DNA from: CAVPOO01 sp963707015
Lineage (GTDB): Bacteria > Pseudomonadota > Gammaproteobacteria > Thiohalobacterales > Thiohalobacteraceae
Assembly: GCA_963707015.1 (NCBI GenBank)
Contig: CAVPOO010000010.1
Span: forward strand, 62,001 to 126,000
Length of the DNA stretch: 64,000 bases
Direction: 5' to 3'
A model generated the notes under the pieces. The model worked only from the letters and a program-made list of their open reading frames with translations. It was not told where the DNA came from and did no database searches. Of this stretch, positions 7,985 through 17,256 are shown one piece after another. Position 1 is the first letter of the stretch; every line of letters begins with the position of its first letter. A program made the translations under genes and the position numbers.

Positions 7985-10906
7985 ATGAAATCCAAGCCAC
8001 TCTCGAAGCGAGCGCGACACACACTGCTCGCGGCACTGCTGCTCCTGCCGATGGCGCTGCAGGCGACACCGCCGGCGCCGCCGGACACGGATACCCTGCG
8101 TGGGTGGATCCGGGAGATGAAGGTCTCAGCGCGCGGGCCGTTTGCCCGGATACGCTGGTTTTGCCGTGACGGCACGCGCCTGCCACCGGCCTCGGATGCC
8201 TGCGAAAAACGCGGCGGCGGCGTGCAGCACGGCGAATGGTCAGAGAAGACGCTCGAGATCCGTGCCGCCGGTTACCGGATCGCGACGGTCCTGGCCGACG
8301 TCGAGCCCCAGTCCTTCCTCGCCATGGCGGACGCAGCCGATACGCTCAGGCAGATGCTGCTCGAGCAGTTTCTGATCTCAGCCGACGACGGCTGGATTCT
8401 GCGCCGGGCCCGCTTCTATCGCGGCGCCTTCCAGCCGGACGACGAGGCGCGCAGCGGCCGGGCCCTGCTGGTGGCCATGGGACGCGACGCGCAATGGCGC
8501 CGGCGGGATTTCGCGACACTGCGCGAGGCCGCCCGCTGGCTGCCGCACGGCGGGACCACTGCCAGGGTCACGCAGGTCCGCTCCCTCAGCAACACCCTGG
8601 CGGCGGACGACCCCAATTTCGAGACACTGCGCAACAAGATTCACGTCAGGCCGGACGCCCAGGATGCCGCGCGTGTCAGAGCCTACGCCGCCCGGCAGGG
8701 CACCCCGGGGCTGGCCAGCTACTACGAGGAGCTGGCGCAACTGATCGATGCGGTGTATCAGGTCGACCGCCGCGCGGAACTCGACACCCTGGCCAGTCAG
8801 ATGCGCACCGCCGGGTTAAGGGCGGCGCTTCGCGACAGGCTGAAAGCGCTTGGCGAAGCGTCCGACCCGGCCGCGCGGCTGCACAGCAGCGCGCAGCTGC
8901 TCGCCGCCCTCCGGGACCACCTGAGCGAGAGTGACCGAGACACCCTCCCCGCGCTGGATGCCAGTCTCCTGCTGGAAACGGAGACCTTTGCGGCAGCCAG
9001 CGCCCTGCGCCCACGGCTGGCCTCGGCCAGCCGCCGGACGCGGCTGGTATGGCTGGGACATCTTACCGAGGCCCTGTACGGCACCGGCCTGCTTTCGCGG
9101 CGTCAACGCGACGCCCTGCAGCAAAGCCTGGCGAAACTGCGGGAGCGGGATCGGGATCTTTCTTTGGCCACCTACCGTGCCGAAGTTCAGTACCTGACGC
9201 AGGCGACACGCTGGGCGGATCGCAGGCTGCGACTTGACTTCGGAGAGACGCTGGCGCGGCTCCAGGCGATTGAACCCCTGGCGGCGCGCTATGTGGATGA
9301 TCGCCTGCGCGCGTCGCCGCTGCTGGTCTACGCGGAGGTTGCCGACGGCATGCTGCGCGATGCCAATCGGCTCGCCGGCATCCGGCACACGGTGTTTGGC
9401 GAGACCGTCGTCTCCGGCCTGCACCCCCTGAATCCCGGCCTGGCATGCGGTCCCCTGCGCCTGGCCGAGAGCGGCGTTGCGGACCCACACGGGATCTACA
9501 TCACCCCGGAGGTGACGGCGGAGCTCCCTCCCGTGGCCGGCATCCTGACGCGAACGGCAGGCAACGCCGTCTCGCACGTGCAACTGCTGGCGCGTAACCT
9601 GGGCATCCCCAATGTCGTGGTCGATGAGGCGTTGATGGGTGTATTGCAGCGCCGGCTCGGCCAGTCGGTGGTACTCGCCGTCAGCCCTAAGGGCATCGTG
9701 CGTCTCTTCGAGGATGGGCCGCAGTGGGACAGCCTCTGTTCCGACGGCGGCGGTGCCACGGGGCCGCTGCTGCAGCCGGATCTCGCCCGGCTCGATCTCG
9801 CCACCCGGCGCATCATCCCGCTGGAGCAGATGCGTGAGGCAGACGCCGGCCGCCGCGCAGGCCCCAAGGCAGCGCATCTGGGAGAGCTCAAATATCGCTA
9901 CCCGCAGGCCGTCGGCGACGGACTGGTGATTCCCTTCGGCGTTTTCAACGCTTTGCTCGACCGGCCGGTCAGCCCCGAGGGGCCGTCGATGCGCCAGTGG
10001 ATCGCGGACGAGCACCGGCGGCTGGCGGCCTGGTCTGGCGATCCGGCGGCAAAGCCGCAGGCGGTCGCGGCCTTTCTCGAGGCGGCGCGAGACTGGATCC
10101 ACCATACCGATCCCGGCCAGACCTTCCGTGAGCAGTTGCGCGCCGCCATGCAGACCACATTCGGCGAGGATGGCACGTACGGCGTCTTCGTGCGCAGCGA
10201 TACCAATGTGGAAGATCTGCCCGGGTTCACCGGGGCGGGCCTGAACCTGACAGTGCCGAACGTCATCAGCTTTGAACGGGTGCTGGAGGCCATCCAGCAG
10301 GTGTGGGCCTCGCCCTTCACGGAACGCGCCTACGGCTGGCGTCAGGCGAGCATGAGCAACCCGGTAGAGGACGTCTATCCCTCGGTGCTGCTGTTGCGCA
10401 GCGTACCGGTCGAGAAATCCGGCGTGCTCGTCACCGTCGACATCGATACCGGCCGGGCCGGCTCCCTGTCGATAGCCGTCAACGAAGGCATCGGCGGCGC
10501 CGTGGCCGGGCAACTGGCAGAAGAACTGCGGGTCGATGTGACCACCGGCGAGGTTCGCCTGCTCGCCGAGGCCGCCCAGCCGACCCGCCAGGTACTGCGA
10601 CCCGGCGGTGGCCTCGAACGCGTTCCTGCCAGCGGTGGCGAACGGGTGCTCACGGACAGGGAGATCGAGAGGCTGATAACGCTCGCCGCCGATCTGCCCC
10701 GTCACTTTGTCAGCCTGCGCGACGCCGCGGGGGTGCCCGTGCCGGCTGATGTCGAGTTCGGGTTTCTGCGCGGCGAGCTGAAACTCTTCCAGGTCCGGCC
10801 TTTTGCCGAGAGCAAGGCTACACTTGGCAATGCGTATCTGATCGGCCTGGATCGCGCGCTGGAGGATAGGGATGGACGGACGGTCACACTCGATCAGGTT
10901 CCCTGA
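7985..10906 (+). CDS. secreted PEP/pyruvate-dikinase-like ATP-grasp protein, permuted
   Basis: About 973 residues. The N-terminus from ATG 7985 is a signal peptide (KR-rich, then LLAALLLLPMALQA), so it should act outside the cytoplasm. An alpha-helical region fills the first 450 residues. A phosphohistidine swivel-like domain follows (SHVQLLARNLGIPNV, His531), and then a C-terminal ATP-binding domain of the PEP synthase/PPDK type (GPKAAHLGEL; VRSDTNVEDLPGFTGAG near 737; ending LFQVRPF). PpsA and PPDK have the opposite order, and the PEP-binding TIM barrel is missing here. Starts at 7940 or 7958 are possible but would bury the signal peptide. It overlaps the next gene by 35 bases. Confidence 0.82.
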   Translation: MKSKPLSKRARHTLLAALLLLPMALQATPPAPPDTDTLRGWIREMKVSARGPFARIRWFCRDGTRLPPASDACEKRGGGVQHGEWSEKTLEIRAAGYRIATVLADVEPQSFLAMADAADTLRQMLLEQFLISADDGWILRRARFYRGAFQPDDEARSGRALLVAMGRDAQWRRRDFATLREAARWLPHGGTTARVTQVRSLSNTLAADDPNFETLRNKIHVRPDAQDAARVRAYAARQGTPGLASYYEELAQLIDAVYQVDRRAELDTLASQMRTAGLRAALRDRLKALGEASDPAARLHSSAQLLAALRDHLSESDRDTLPALDASLLLETETFAAASALRPRLASASRRTRLVWLGHLTEALYGTGLLSRRQRDALQQSLAKLRERDRDLSLATYRAEVQYLTQATRWADRRLRLDFGETLARLQAIEPLAARYVDDRLRASPLLVYAEVADGMLRDANRLAGIRHTVFGETVVSGLHPLNPGLACGPLRLAESGVADPHGIYITPEVTAELPPVAGILTRTAGNAVSHVQLLARNLGIPNVVVDEALMGVLQRRLGQSVVLAVSPKGIVRLFEDGPQWDSLCSDGGGATGPLLQPDLARLDLATRRIIPLEQMREADAGRRAGPKAAHLGELKYRYPQAVGDGLVIPFGVFNALLDRPVSPEGPSMRQWIADEHRRLAAWSGDPAAKPQAVAAFLEAARDWIHHTDPGQTFREQLRAAMQTTFGEDGTYGVFVRSDTNVEDLPGFTGAGLNLTVPNVISFERVLEAIQQVWASPFTERAYGWRQASMSNPVEDVYPSVLLLRSVPVEKSGVLVTVDIDTGRAGSLSIAVNEGIGGAVAGQLAEELRVDVTTGEVRLLAEAAQPTRQVLRPGGGLERVPASGGERVLTDREIERLITLAADLPRHFVSLRDAAGVPVPADVEFGFLRGELKLFQVRPFAESKATLGNAYLIGLDRALEDRDGRTVTLDQVP

Positions 10907-12185
10907 CCGCGCACGCGCGGTGGCGCTCGCGGCGCTGCTGTGGGGTGCGCCCGCCTGCCCCTACCCGCTCGACGGCGCCGACGCCACGGGCATTGCCCGT
11001 CTCGAGGGTTACCAGCTGGCGCAGGCGGGAAAAATCCCGGGGCCAAAACAGCCGCCCGGGGCGCTGCTGTCTCTCGCGCAGGTCGATCTGCGCCTGCTCG
11101 ACCGCCCGGACCTGGAACTGCCGCCGGCCGATCCGCGGTTTTCCTCCGAGCTGCGCAACCTGCTCGGAACCGAGGCCGACCGTTACGGGATTGCCGTGCT
11201 GGATCTCAGCGATCCGGAGCATCCGCGGTATGCCGAACACAATGCCGCGCGGCGCTTCGGACCCGGCAGTATCGGCAAGGTGCTGATTGCCCTGGCCCTG
11301 TTTCAGGCCCTGGCCGATGTGTATCCGCAGGATCTGGAGGCACGCCGGCGCATCCTGCGCGAGGCCACGCTGGTCGCAGACGGCTTCATTCACGTGGACA
11401 GCCACAAGGTCCCGCTGTGGGATCGCGGCGCGCAGCGGCTGCGCTACCGGCCCCTCACCGAAGGCGACGCGGGCAATCTCTACACCTACCTCGACTGGAT
11501 GCTGTCGGCCAGCGCCAATGCCGCCGCCAGCATGATCCTGAAGCATGCCATGCTGCTGCGGCATTTTGCCCGCGCCTACCCCGTGCCCTCGGAACAGGCA
11601 CAGGATTATTTCACAGGGACTGCGAAGAGCGCTCTGAGTACCGATCTGGCGCGGGTCATGCAGGATCCGGTCGGTCGCAATGGCCTGGATCCCGGCAGCC
11701 TGCGCCAGGGGAGCTTCTTTACTCGCGACGGCAAGCGTCGCGTGCCGGGCACCAACAGCTATGCCACGCCGCGCGAGCTGTTACGCTTTCTGCTTGCCAT
11801 GGAAAAGGGGCAACTGGTGGATCCGTTTTCGAGCCGCGAGATGAAACGCCTGCTGTACGTCACCCAGCACCGTATCCGCTACGCCTCCTCGCCGGCGCTG
11901 TCCGATGCCGCCGTCTATTTCAAGTCGGGATCGATGTACCGGTGTCGCCAGGAAGCGGATTTCGAGTGCCGTAAATACCAGGGCAACGTGGAGAACTGGA
12001 TGAATTCGGCCGCCATTGTCGAGGCCCCGGCGGAGCCCCGAGACCTTCACTACCTGGTGGTGGTCATGTCCAACGTACTGCGACGGAATTCAGCGGTGGA
12101 ACACCAGACGCTCGCCACGCGCCTGCACAGGCTTATCGAGCGCTATCACGCAGGCCGGCAAGCCGCACCGGCTGCTGCAGAATGA
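10872..12185 (+). CDS. exported beta-lactamase-fold serine hydrolase
   Basis: A 437-residue protein of the class A beta-lactamase/PBP superfamily. All three active-site elements are visible: Ser133-x-x-Lys136 (PGSIGK), Ser214-Ala-Asn216 and Lys351-Ser-Gly (FKSGSMY). A hydrophobic N-terminus suggests export. The distance between the first two motifs and the overall length exceed true beta-lactamases, so a peptidoglycan- or peptide-directed hydrolase is more likely. The start lies inside the last 35 bases of the PEP-utilising gene, indicating translational coupling. The 3' end overlaps the convergent second hydrolase by 53 bases. Confidence 0.82.
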   Translation: MDGRSHSIRFPDRARAVALAALLWGAPACPYPLDGADATGIARLEGYQLAQAGKIPGPKQPPGALLSLAQVDLRLLDRPDLELPPADPRFSSELRNLLGTEADRYGIAVLDLSDPEHPRYAEHNAARRFGPGSIGKVLIALALFQALADVYPQDLEARRRILREATLVADGFIHVDSHKVPLWDRGAQRLRYRPLTEGDAGNLYTYLDWMLSASANAAASMILKHAMLLRHFARAYPVPSEQAQDYFTGTAKSALSTDLARVMQDPVGRNGLDPGSLRQGSFFTRDGKRRVPGTNSYATPRELLRFLLAMEKGQLVDPFSSREMKRLLYVTQHRIRYASSPALSDAAVYFKSGSMYRCRQEADFECRKYQGNVENWMNSAAIVEAPAEPRDLHYLVVVMSNVLRRNSAVEHQTLATRLHRLIERYHAGRQAAPAAAE

Positions 12186-13044
12186 TATCGTCCAGGGCGA
12201 CAATGAGCTCGCTCAGCACCTGTCCGCCATCCGGATCCTCGGTCAGAGCAACGGCGATGTAACGACGGCCGTCATGTTCGACGATGGCGCTGTCCGCGTG
12301 CCAGTGTCGCCAGCTGCCCGACTTGCGATAGATCTTGGCATCGGGCCGGGATGCCTCCAGGCCCTTGACGAACTTGTGATGAATGGCGGAATCACCAAGG
12401 ATGTTCTTCATCTCGCGACCCGCCTCGGCGGAAACCAGGCGTCCGGTTTCCAGGAGATAGTAAAAGCGCGCCACCTGCAATGCCGTTGCCCCGTGGGAAA
12501 GCCGGTGCAGCGGGTCGCGCTTCCAGGCCGCAGCCTTGCCGTATTCCTTGCCCACCCAGAGACCGCCGTTATGCGCGGGGTCATAGAGGCGGTAGCGCTC
12601 GGACTGCAGCAGGTCCGCCAGATACGGCATGCCGACCCGGTGCAGCATGTCCGTTGCGGCCTGGTTGGATGAGCGGCGGATCATACGCTCGAGCGTCGCG
12701 CGGGTATCCTCGTCGTACTCGAGTTCCCCCGCCTCGATGCGTGCGAAGGCGCCGAGGAGAATGGCGATCTTCGGCAGACTGGCGGCATACATCATCTGGT
12801 CGCCGTTTACCGACGCAACGCGCGGCCGCGACAGATCGGTGATGTCGACCAGGCTGAGGCTGAGCGCATTGCGGGCAACGGCCTCGTCAAGGTCCAGGCG
12901 GATAAGCGCCGCCTCGAGCCGCGTTTGCAGCGCCGCATCGCGGGACTCACGCAGGGACGGGTAGGCGGCATTCGCCAGAGTGCTGAAACTGAAAGCGAGG
13001 ATCAGCAAGAACCGCTGCCGGGCAAGAATCATCTGTCTCATCAT
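12133..13044 (-). CDS. second exported serine hydrolase (class A beta-lactamase-like)
   Basis: A 303-residue protein with signal peptide (LLILAFSFSTLANA). It has the motifs SLPK (Ser89, Lys92), SSN (125-127) and KSG near residue 243 (RKSGSWRHWHAD). The WxxD-like loop and the short length are closer to class A beta-lactamases than the neighbour. No diagnostic omega-loop ExxLN was found, so antibiotic hydrolysis should not be assumed. It is transcribed toward the first hydrolase (53-bp 3' overlap) and divergently from the transporter, sharing a 129-bp promoter region. Several in-frame ATGs exist at the start (13044, 13041, 13032). Confidence 0.82.
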   Translation of the reverse strand: MMRQMILARQRFLLILAFSFSTLANAAYPSLRESRDAALQTRLEAALIRLDLDEAVARNALSLSLVDITDLSRPRVASVNGDQMMYAASLPKIAILLGAFARIEAGELEYDEDTRATLERMIRRSSNQAATDMLHRVGMPYLADLLQSERYRLYDPAHNGGLWVGKEYGKAAAWKRDPLHRLSHGATALQVARFYYLLETGRLVSAEAGREMKNILGDSAIHHKFVKGLEASRPDAKIYRKSGSWRHWHADSAIVEHDGRRYIAVALTEDPDGGQVLSELIVALDDIILQQPVRLAGLRDSAR

Positions 13045-13157
13045 TCCATGTTAGCGGCGAACCGCGATCCGTGCTTCATCGGCCACGTTGTGCGAAAACA
13101 GGCTGACAGTGGGATCTGTGTTTTTCGGCAAAAATCAGTTCACAATTGTACCCTTTC

Positions 13158-13163
13158 AAGGAG
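13158..13163 (+). promoter_or_regulatory. ribosome binding site fixing a TTG start
   Basis: AAGGAG lies 10 bases before TTG 13174. It is the only good ribosome site ahead of the transporter-like protein, and it argues against the much longer open frame that begins inside the divergent gene. Confidence 0.6.
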
Positions 13164-13173
13164 CTCTGGGCAA

Positions 13174-14496
13174 TTGATCGAAGTCAAACATCCGCCGGGC
13201 GCCACCACGACGTCGTCCCGGGACGTGTTCCTGCGCGGCGCGTTCCTGTTCGCTGATTTCTTCTTGATAATAATGGCTTATTACCAGGTCAAGCCGGCCT
13301 CCCGCTCGCTCTTTATCGAGCATCTGGGTGCCGATCTGCTTCCCTATGTCTGGATCGGAACGGCAACGATACTGGGTCTCGTCATGACCCTTTACCACCA
13401 CCTGGTCGCCACCTATAGCCGTTACGCCGTCGTGCTTGGCACCTGCTGGTTCTTCCTGGCATCCCTGCTGCTGTTCGGCGCCCTGCTGGCGAATCCGGGA
13501 CCGGCGCTCGTCGTTGCCTTCTACATCCTGGTGGATATTCTCGGCGTCGTCCTGGTGGAGCAGTTCTGGAGTCTGACGAACAGCCTGTATACCACGCACG
13601 AGGGCAAGCGCTGGTATGGGCTGGTCGGTGCGGGGGGGCTGGCCGGGGGCGTCGCGGGGGGCGCGCTGGCCGCGGCGCTGCTTCAGTTCACCCCGCTGCG
13701 CACGGCGGACCTGCTGTGGGTGGCGGCCGCCTTCCTGGGCCTGCTTGTTGCGCTGACCACGGTCATGGCCAGGCTGGGGCTGTACCGGGAAACGACGCGG
13801 CAGGGCCAGGTCGGGGCGGCGAGCGGCTGGCGCGTCCTGGGGCGGAACCGTTACCTGCTGCTAGTGGCCGGCATACTGCTCGTCGCCCAGCTCGCCGAAC
13901 CGGTGGTCGAATACCAGTTCCTGAAGTCAGTCGAGCAGAGGTTCACCGAACAGGACACGCGTACCGCCTTTCTCTCCGCCTTCTTCAGCATACTCGGCCT
14001 GGTCTCCATCGGCGTGAATCTCATCATCACCCCCACCGTACACCGCTTCCTGGGTGTGATCGCCGGGCTGATGGCCCAGCCCCTGGCACTGGCGCTGAGC
14101 GCGGTCGCCTTCATGGCTTATCCGACGCTGCTCGTGGCCGGCATCATGAAGACGGCGGATCGGGGGCTGTCCTATTCGATCAACCGCGCCTCCCGGGAAC
14201 TGCTGTATGTCCCCATCGCACCGCGACTGATTTACCAGGCCAAGGCGTGGATCGACATGTTCGGCTACCGCCTGTTCAAGGTGGCAGGCTCGGTACTCAT
14301 CCTGCTGATGACACAATGGCTGCCCTGGAAGCTCACCCTCGCCGAGCTCGGCTGGCTGACGCTGTCGATCTGTCTCGCCTGGGTGCTGATGGTCACGGTG
14401 TTGCGCCCCGACTACCACCGGGTGCACCGCGCGCAGGATGCCCCCGGCGAGCAGGCCGGCGGCGTCAGCGCGGCCCCGGCGGCGCCGGCCGAGTGA
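13174..14496 (+). CDS. NTT/ATP-ADP translocase-like multi-pass transporter
   Basis: About 440 residues with 11-12 predicted membrane segments. The pattern recalls the Npt1/Npt2 nucleotide transporters and MFS relatives: FLLGAFLF-type start, a glycine-rich GLVGAGGLAGGVAGG segment, and a late SYSINRASRELLYVP stretch typical of bacterial NTT-like proteins. Such bacterial homologues outside intracellular parasites have no established substrate. Start TTG 13174 was chosen for its ribosome site. The C-terminus is a hydrophilic Ala/Pro-rich tail. It is divergent from the second serine hydrolase and convergent with the metalloprotease. Confidence 0.72.
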   Translation: MIEVKHPPGATTTSSRDVFLRGAFLFADFFLIIMAYYQVKPASRSLFIEHLGADLLPYVWIGTATILGLVMTLYHHLVATYSRYAVVLGTCWFFLASLLLFGALLANPGPALVVAFYILVDILGVVLVEQFWSLTNSLYTTHEGKRWYGLVGAGGLAGGVAGGALAAALLQFTPLRTADLLWVAAAFLGLLVALTTVMARLGLYRETTRQGQVGAASGWRVLGRNRYLLLVAGILLVAQLAEPVVEYQFLKSVEQRFTEQDTRTAFLSAFFSILGLVSIGVNLIITPTVHRFLGVIAGLMAQPLALALSAVAFMAYPTLLVAGIMKTADRGLSYSINRASRELLYVPIAPRLIYQAKAWIDMFGYRLFKVAGSVLILLMTQWLPWKLTLAELGWLTLSICLAWVLMVTVLRPDYHRVHRAQDAPGEQAGGVSAAPAAPAE

Positions 14497-14536
14497 GACT
14501 CGCCCCGTTGTCGTTCCGGCACCGCGCAGCAGCCGG

Positions 14537-16348
14537 TCAGGGCGCGTTCTGCACGCGTTGCAGAAGCAGGATCAGATCGGACATATCGATGTCTCCATCG
14601 GCCGCCCCCACGGGATGCAGATCCCCGTGGGCCAGCTCCAGCGGCGTCGCCGTGAGCAGCCCCAGCACGATGCGCTGGCCAATCAGGTAGTCCGCGGCGT
14701 TGATCAGCCCGTCGGGGTTACCCAGCGGCGCCAGGTCACCATCGGCCAGAGCGGGCCAGGAGGCCGGGTTCTGCGGATCGGAGCCGTTGGCAACCTCGAG
14801 GCCGTCGGGCAGCCGGTCGCCATCGGTGTCCGCCAGTGTCGGGTCGGTACCGAGATCCTGTTCGCCATCGACGAAACCGTCCCCATCCGCGTCGATCCCG
14901 CCGGGCAGTGCGGCGAGCAGGACCACCCCGTCACTGCCGTCGGCCAGCCCGTCGTCGTCGCTGTCGACAGCGTTCGGGTTGGTGCCGAGCACGCCGGTCT
15001 CGAAGCTGTCGGCGAGCCCGTCCCCATCGGTGTCGGGCTCGCCGACGATGATGTCGAAGGTCTCGCCATCGGACAGCGCCGGCAGCCCGGCGTCGACCAC
15101 ATCGATGGTGACCGGATAGGTACCGGCGCTTCCGACGGCCGGTGCCAGATCCAGGCTCGCGGTGCCATCGCCGTGATCGGTGAGCGCGGCAAACGCCGGC
15201 AGCCCGGCCGCACTGAACTGCAGTGCATCTGCATCCGGATCCGTTGCCGCAAGTCCGATTGCCTGTATCTGGCCTTCGCCGATGCTCCGATCCCCGATCG
15301 GGTTCAGCACCGGCGGCTGATTGACCGTGTCCGTGTTGAAGTACCAGGCGGCGCGCTCGTCAAACTCGATAATCGCCGTCGTGATGCGCACGTGATTCGG
15401 ACCAATGAAAACGCCGTTGACCGCGCAGAAGGCCAGGCTGGTCGTGGTGGTGATACTCAGACTGATGTCGCAGTTGCTGGTGCTGATACCGCCGTACTCG
15501 AGACGGATCTGATAGTCATCCCCGTTGCCGGCGACCTCGTCGAGGCCGCTGGTCGCATAGCGCAGGGTCGCCACGTCATCGTGCGCGAGCCTGCGCTGCG
15601 CCTCATCAGAGAAAGTGCCCTGCTGCATGACCGCCTCGGTGTTCGGAACTCCCAGCAGCTGTGCCACCGTGCGATCGGCGTTGGCGGCAAAGCTGTGCCC
15701 GAGACTCTGCAGCGCCGTCAGACTGCGCGTGTAGGTGCTCGAATCCACCGGCTCGTCGATGGTGAAGGGATTGTTGTTCGCGCGGCGGTACCAGTGAAGG
15801 TTGCCGTCATCACCGCGCACATCGTCCTGCGAGCCGATGACCCCGTCGGGCCCCGGATTCAGATCGAGCACGTTGTTGGCGCCATCCGTCGCCTTGGTGT
15901 AATTCTGGTTGTTGCCGGTCTGACCGGATTCCGATGCCGCATTGACGTGCGCCAGGCCCAGGCAGTGTCCCAGCTCATGCAGGGCCACGGATTCGAAATC
16001 GATCTGGCTTGCCGGAACATTGTTGGCGCCCCCCCGGAACAGATTGCCCGTGGTGGGCTGCAGCCGGTTGAAGATGGTGATGTTGTTCTGGACGGGAATC
16101 TCCATGGCGGCCGCATCGGGGCTGGCCGGATTGATGCAGACCCGGACGGTGACGATGCCGCCGGTTCCAGAATAGGTGTTCGGGTGGGTGACCAGATCCA
16201 GCCCGTTGGCCTCTCCGGCGAAGATGTAGGCGCCGGCTCGGCACTGCGCCGACAGGCCGAGCCCCAGCAGCAGCATGCCGGCGACACGCGCGAGATACGC
16301 ACCCGGCGCAAGATGCCTGCGCACGGTACTGGTCATGACCGAGTCCAT
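14537..16348 (-). CDS. secreted matrixin-type zinc metalloprotease with TSP3 repeats
   Basis: About 603 residues. After a signal peptide comes a metzincin-like domain with the zinc site HELGHCLGLAH (His124, His128, His134) and Glu125 as catalytic base. A cadherin/Ig-like domain follows (PPVLNPIGDRSIGEG onward). Then come several calcium-binding thrombospondin type 3-like DxDxDG repeats (DTDGDGLADS, DSDDDGLAD, DADGDGFVD). A C-terminal dockerin-like segment (LADGDLAPLGNPDGLINAAD and later DGDIDMSDL) ends the protein. It is probably secreted or surface bound. Start at ATG 16348; 16336 and GTG 16387 are alternatives. The upstream exported protein is 45 bases away on the same strand. Confidence 0.85.
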   Translation of the reverse strand: MDSVMTSTVRRHLAPGAYLARVAGMLLLGLGLSAQCRAGAYIFAGEANGLDLVTHPNTYSGTGGIVTVRVCINPASPDAAAMEIPVQNNITIFNRLQPTTGNLFRGGANNVPASQIDFESVALHELGHCLGLAHVNAASESGQTGNNQNYTKATDGANNVLDLNPGPDGVIGSQDDVRGDDGNLHWYRRANNNPFTIDEPVDSSTYTRSLTALQSLGHSFAANADRTVAQLLGVPNTEAVMQQGTFSDEAQRRLAHDDVATLRYATSGLDEVAGNGDDYQIRLEYGGISTSNCDISLSITTTTSLAFCAVNGVFIGPNHVRITTAIIEFDERAAWYFNTDTVNQPPVLNPIGDRSIGEGQIQAIGLAATDPDADALQFSAAGLPAFAALTDHGDGTASLDLAPAVGSAGTYPVTIDVVDAGLPALSDGETFDIIVGEPDTDGDGLADSFETGVLGTNPNAVDSDDDGLADGSDGVVLLAALPGGIDADGDGFVDGEQDLGTDPTLADTDGDRLPDGLEVANGSDPQNPASWPALADGDLAPLGNPDGLINAADYLIGQRIVLGLLTATPLELAHGDLHPVGAADGDIDMSDLILLLQRVQNAP

Positions 16349-16393
16349 TCTCGTCGAACGCCAGCCGTTTCCGGTGCCGGACCTCACGTCAGC

Positions 16394-17044
16394 TCAGGGA
16401 AGTTTCTGCAAGTCGGGACGGACAAGCAATGCGCGCAGCCGCTGCTGGCCCGCCGCGGCACGCTGAAGCGCCTGGGACTGCGGGAAGCGCCGGGCATCCT
16501 GCTGCAGATTCTTCCAGGCAAAGCGCTTGTTCAGTTTCAGGATGGGCGCGGCGGCTGGACCGCGCTGGTATTCGTCCAGCCTGACAGTGATCACGGTCTC
16601 GGTCGCATCCGAAATGACCGACAGGGTGCCCTCGGTTGCCCGCTGCTGGGCGATAGCCTGTTGCCTGCCCTGCGCAACCGCGACGGGGTCGAAGTCGATG
16701 ATGCCGTCCTGGGCCAGTGACCGGATGAGCGCATCGAGCTCCGCCGGCGGCAGGCGCAGCTCATAATCGCCCGCCCGTTTCATGTACACCGGCAAATGCA
16801 CATGCACCCGGCCATCGCCGTAAACCCGCAACAGCGGCTCCGGATCGGGCGCTGCCAGCATCTCCTGGACCTCGACGTATTCGATGATCGGTTCGACGGC
16901 GTCGGTGGCAAACCGAAACCGGGGTTGCGGCGGATTGGCCGGCGCGCCGCCGCCCTGGGCGACCACCTCTGCGGCGAGCATGCACGCTGCCGCCAGCATC
17001 CCGCACAGGATGAATTGGAACCCCCCGCCCCTGAAAAACGTCAT
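16394..17044 (-). CDS. exported protein of unknown function, metalloprotease partner
   Basis: 216 residues with a hydrophobic signal segment (LCGMLAAACMLAAEVVA). No family was recognised. The mature part has a DGRVHVHLPVYMK strand followed by YELRLPPAELDALI and a Gln/Ala-rich helical end. It lies 45 bases upstream of the metalloprotease on the same strand, so the two form an operon. A role as inhibitor, chaperone or substrate of the protease is possible but is inference from position only. ATG 17044 is preferred because longer frames lack a signal peptide near the start. Confidence 0.6.
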   Translation of the reverse strand: MTFFRGGGFQFILCGMLAAACMLAAEVVAQGGGAPANPPQPRFRFATDAVEPIIEYVEVQEMLAAPDPEPLLRVYGDGRVHVHLPVYMKRAGDYELRLPPAELDALIRSLAQDGIIDFDPVAVAQGRQQAIAQQRATEGTLSVISDATETVITVRLDEYQRGPAAAPILKLNKRFAWKNLQQDARRFPQSQALQRAAAGQQRLRALLVRPDLQKLP

Positions 17045-17256
17045 TGGCCTGCCCTGACTTGTTCGCGAGTCACCGCCCTCTCGGCGCTCGCGGCTGGGTG
17101 CCAACAGTAGCACGAAAGTCCCGGTGCTTTCGATTTCCGGCCCCGCGGGCGCCATCGACGCCGCGGCACCCAACAGGCGGGCCAAAGCCCTCCGCCTTGC
17201 GCCAGATCAAGTTCGAACACGCGGAATTGTCTAGAATCGGGTGACAGGATAATGTC

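Noticed and set aside
8816..10705. 629-residue minus-strand open frame
   Set aside because: Lies entirely within the permuted PEP-utilising gene on the other strand, with low-complexity content and no family features.
10872..13044. Calling the serine hydrolases beta-lactamases with resistance function
   Set aside because: The three motifs prove only the superfamily. Length, loops and context do not show antibiotic hydrolysis.
14438..16720. 760-residue plus-strand open frame
   Set aside because: It is antisense to the metalloprotease and its partner, has no recognisable domain or ribosome site, and reflects GC-rich codon bias of the true genes.
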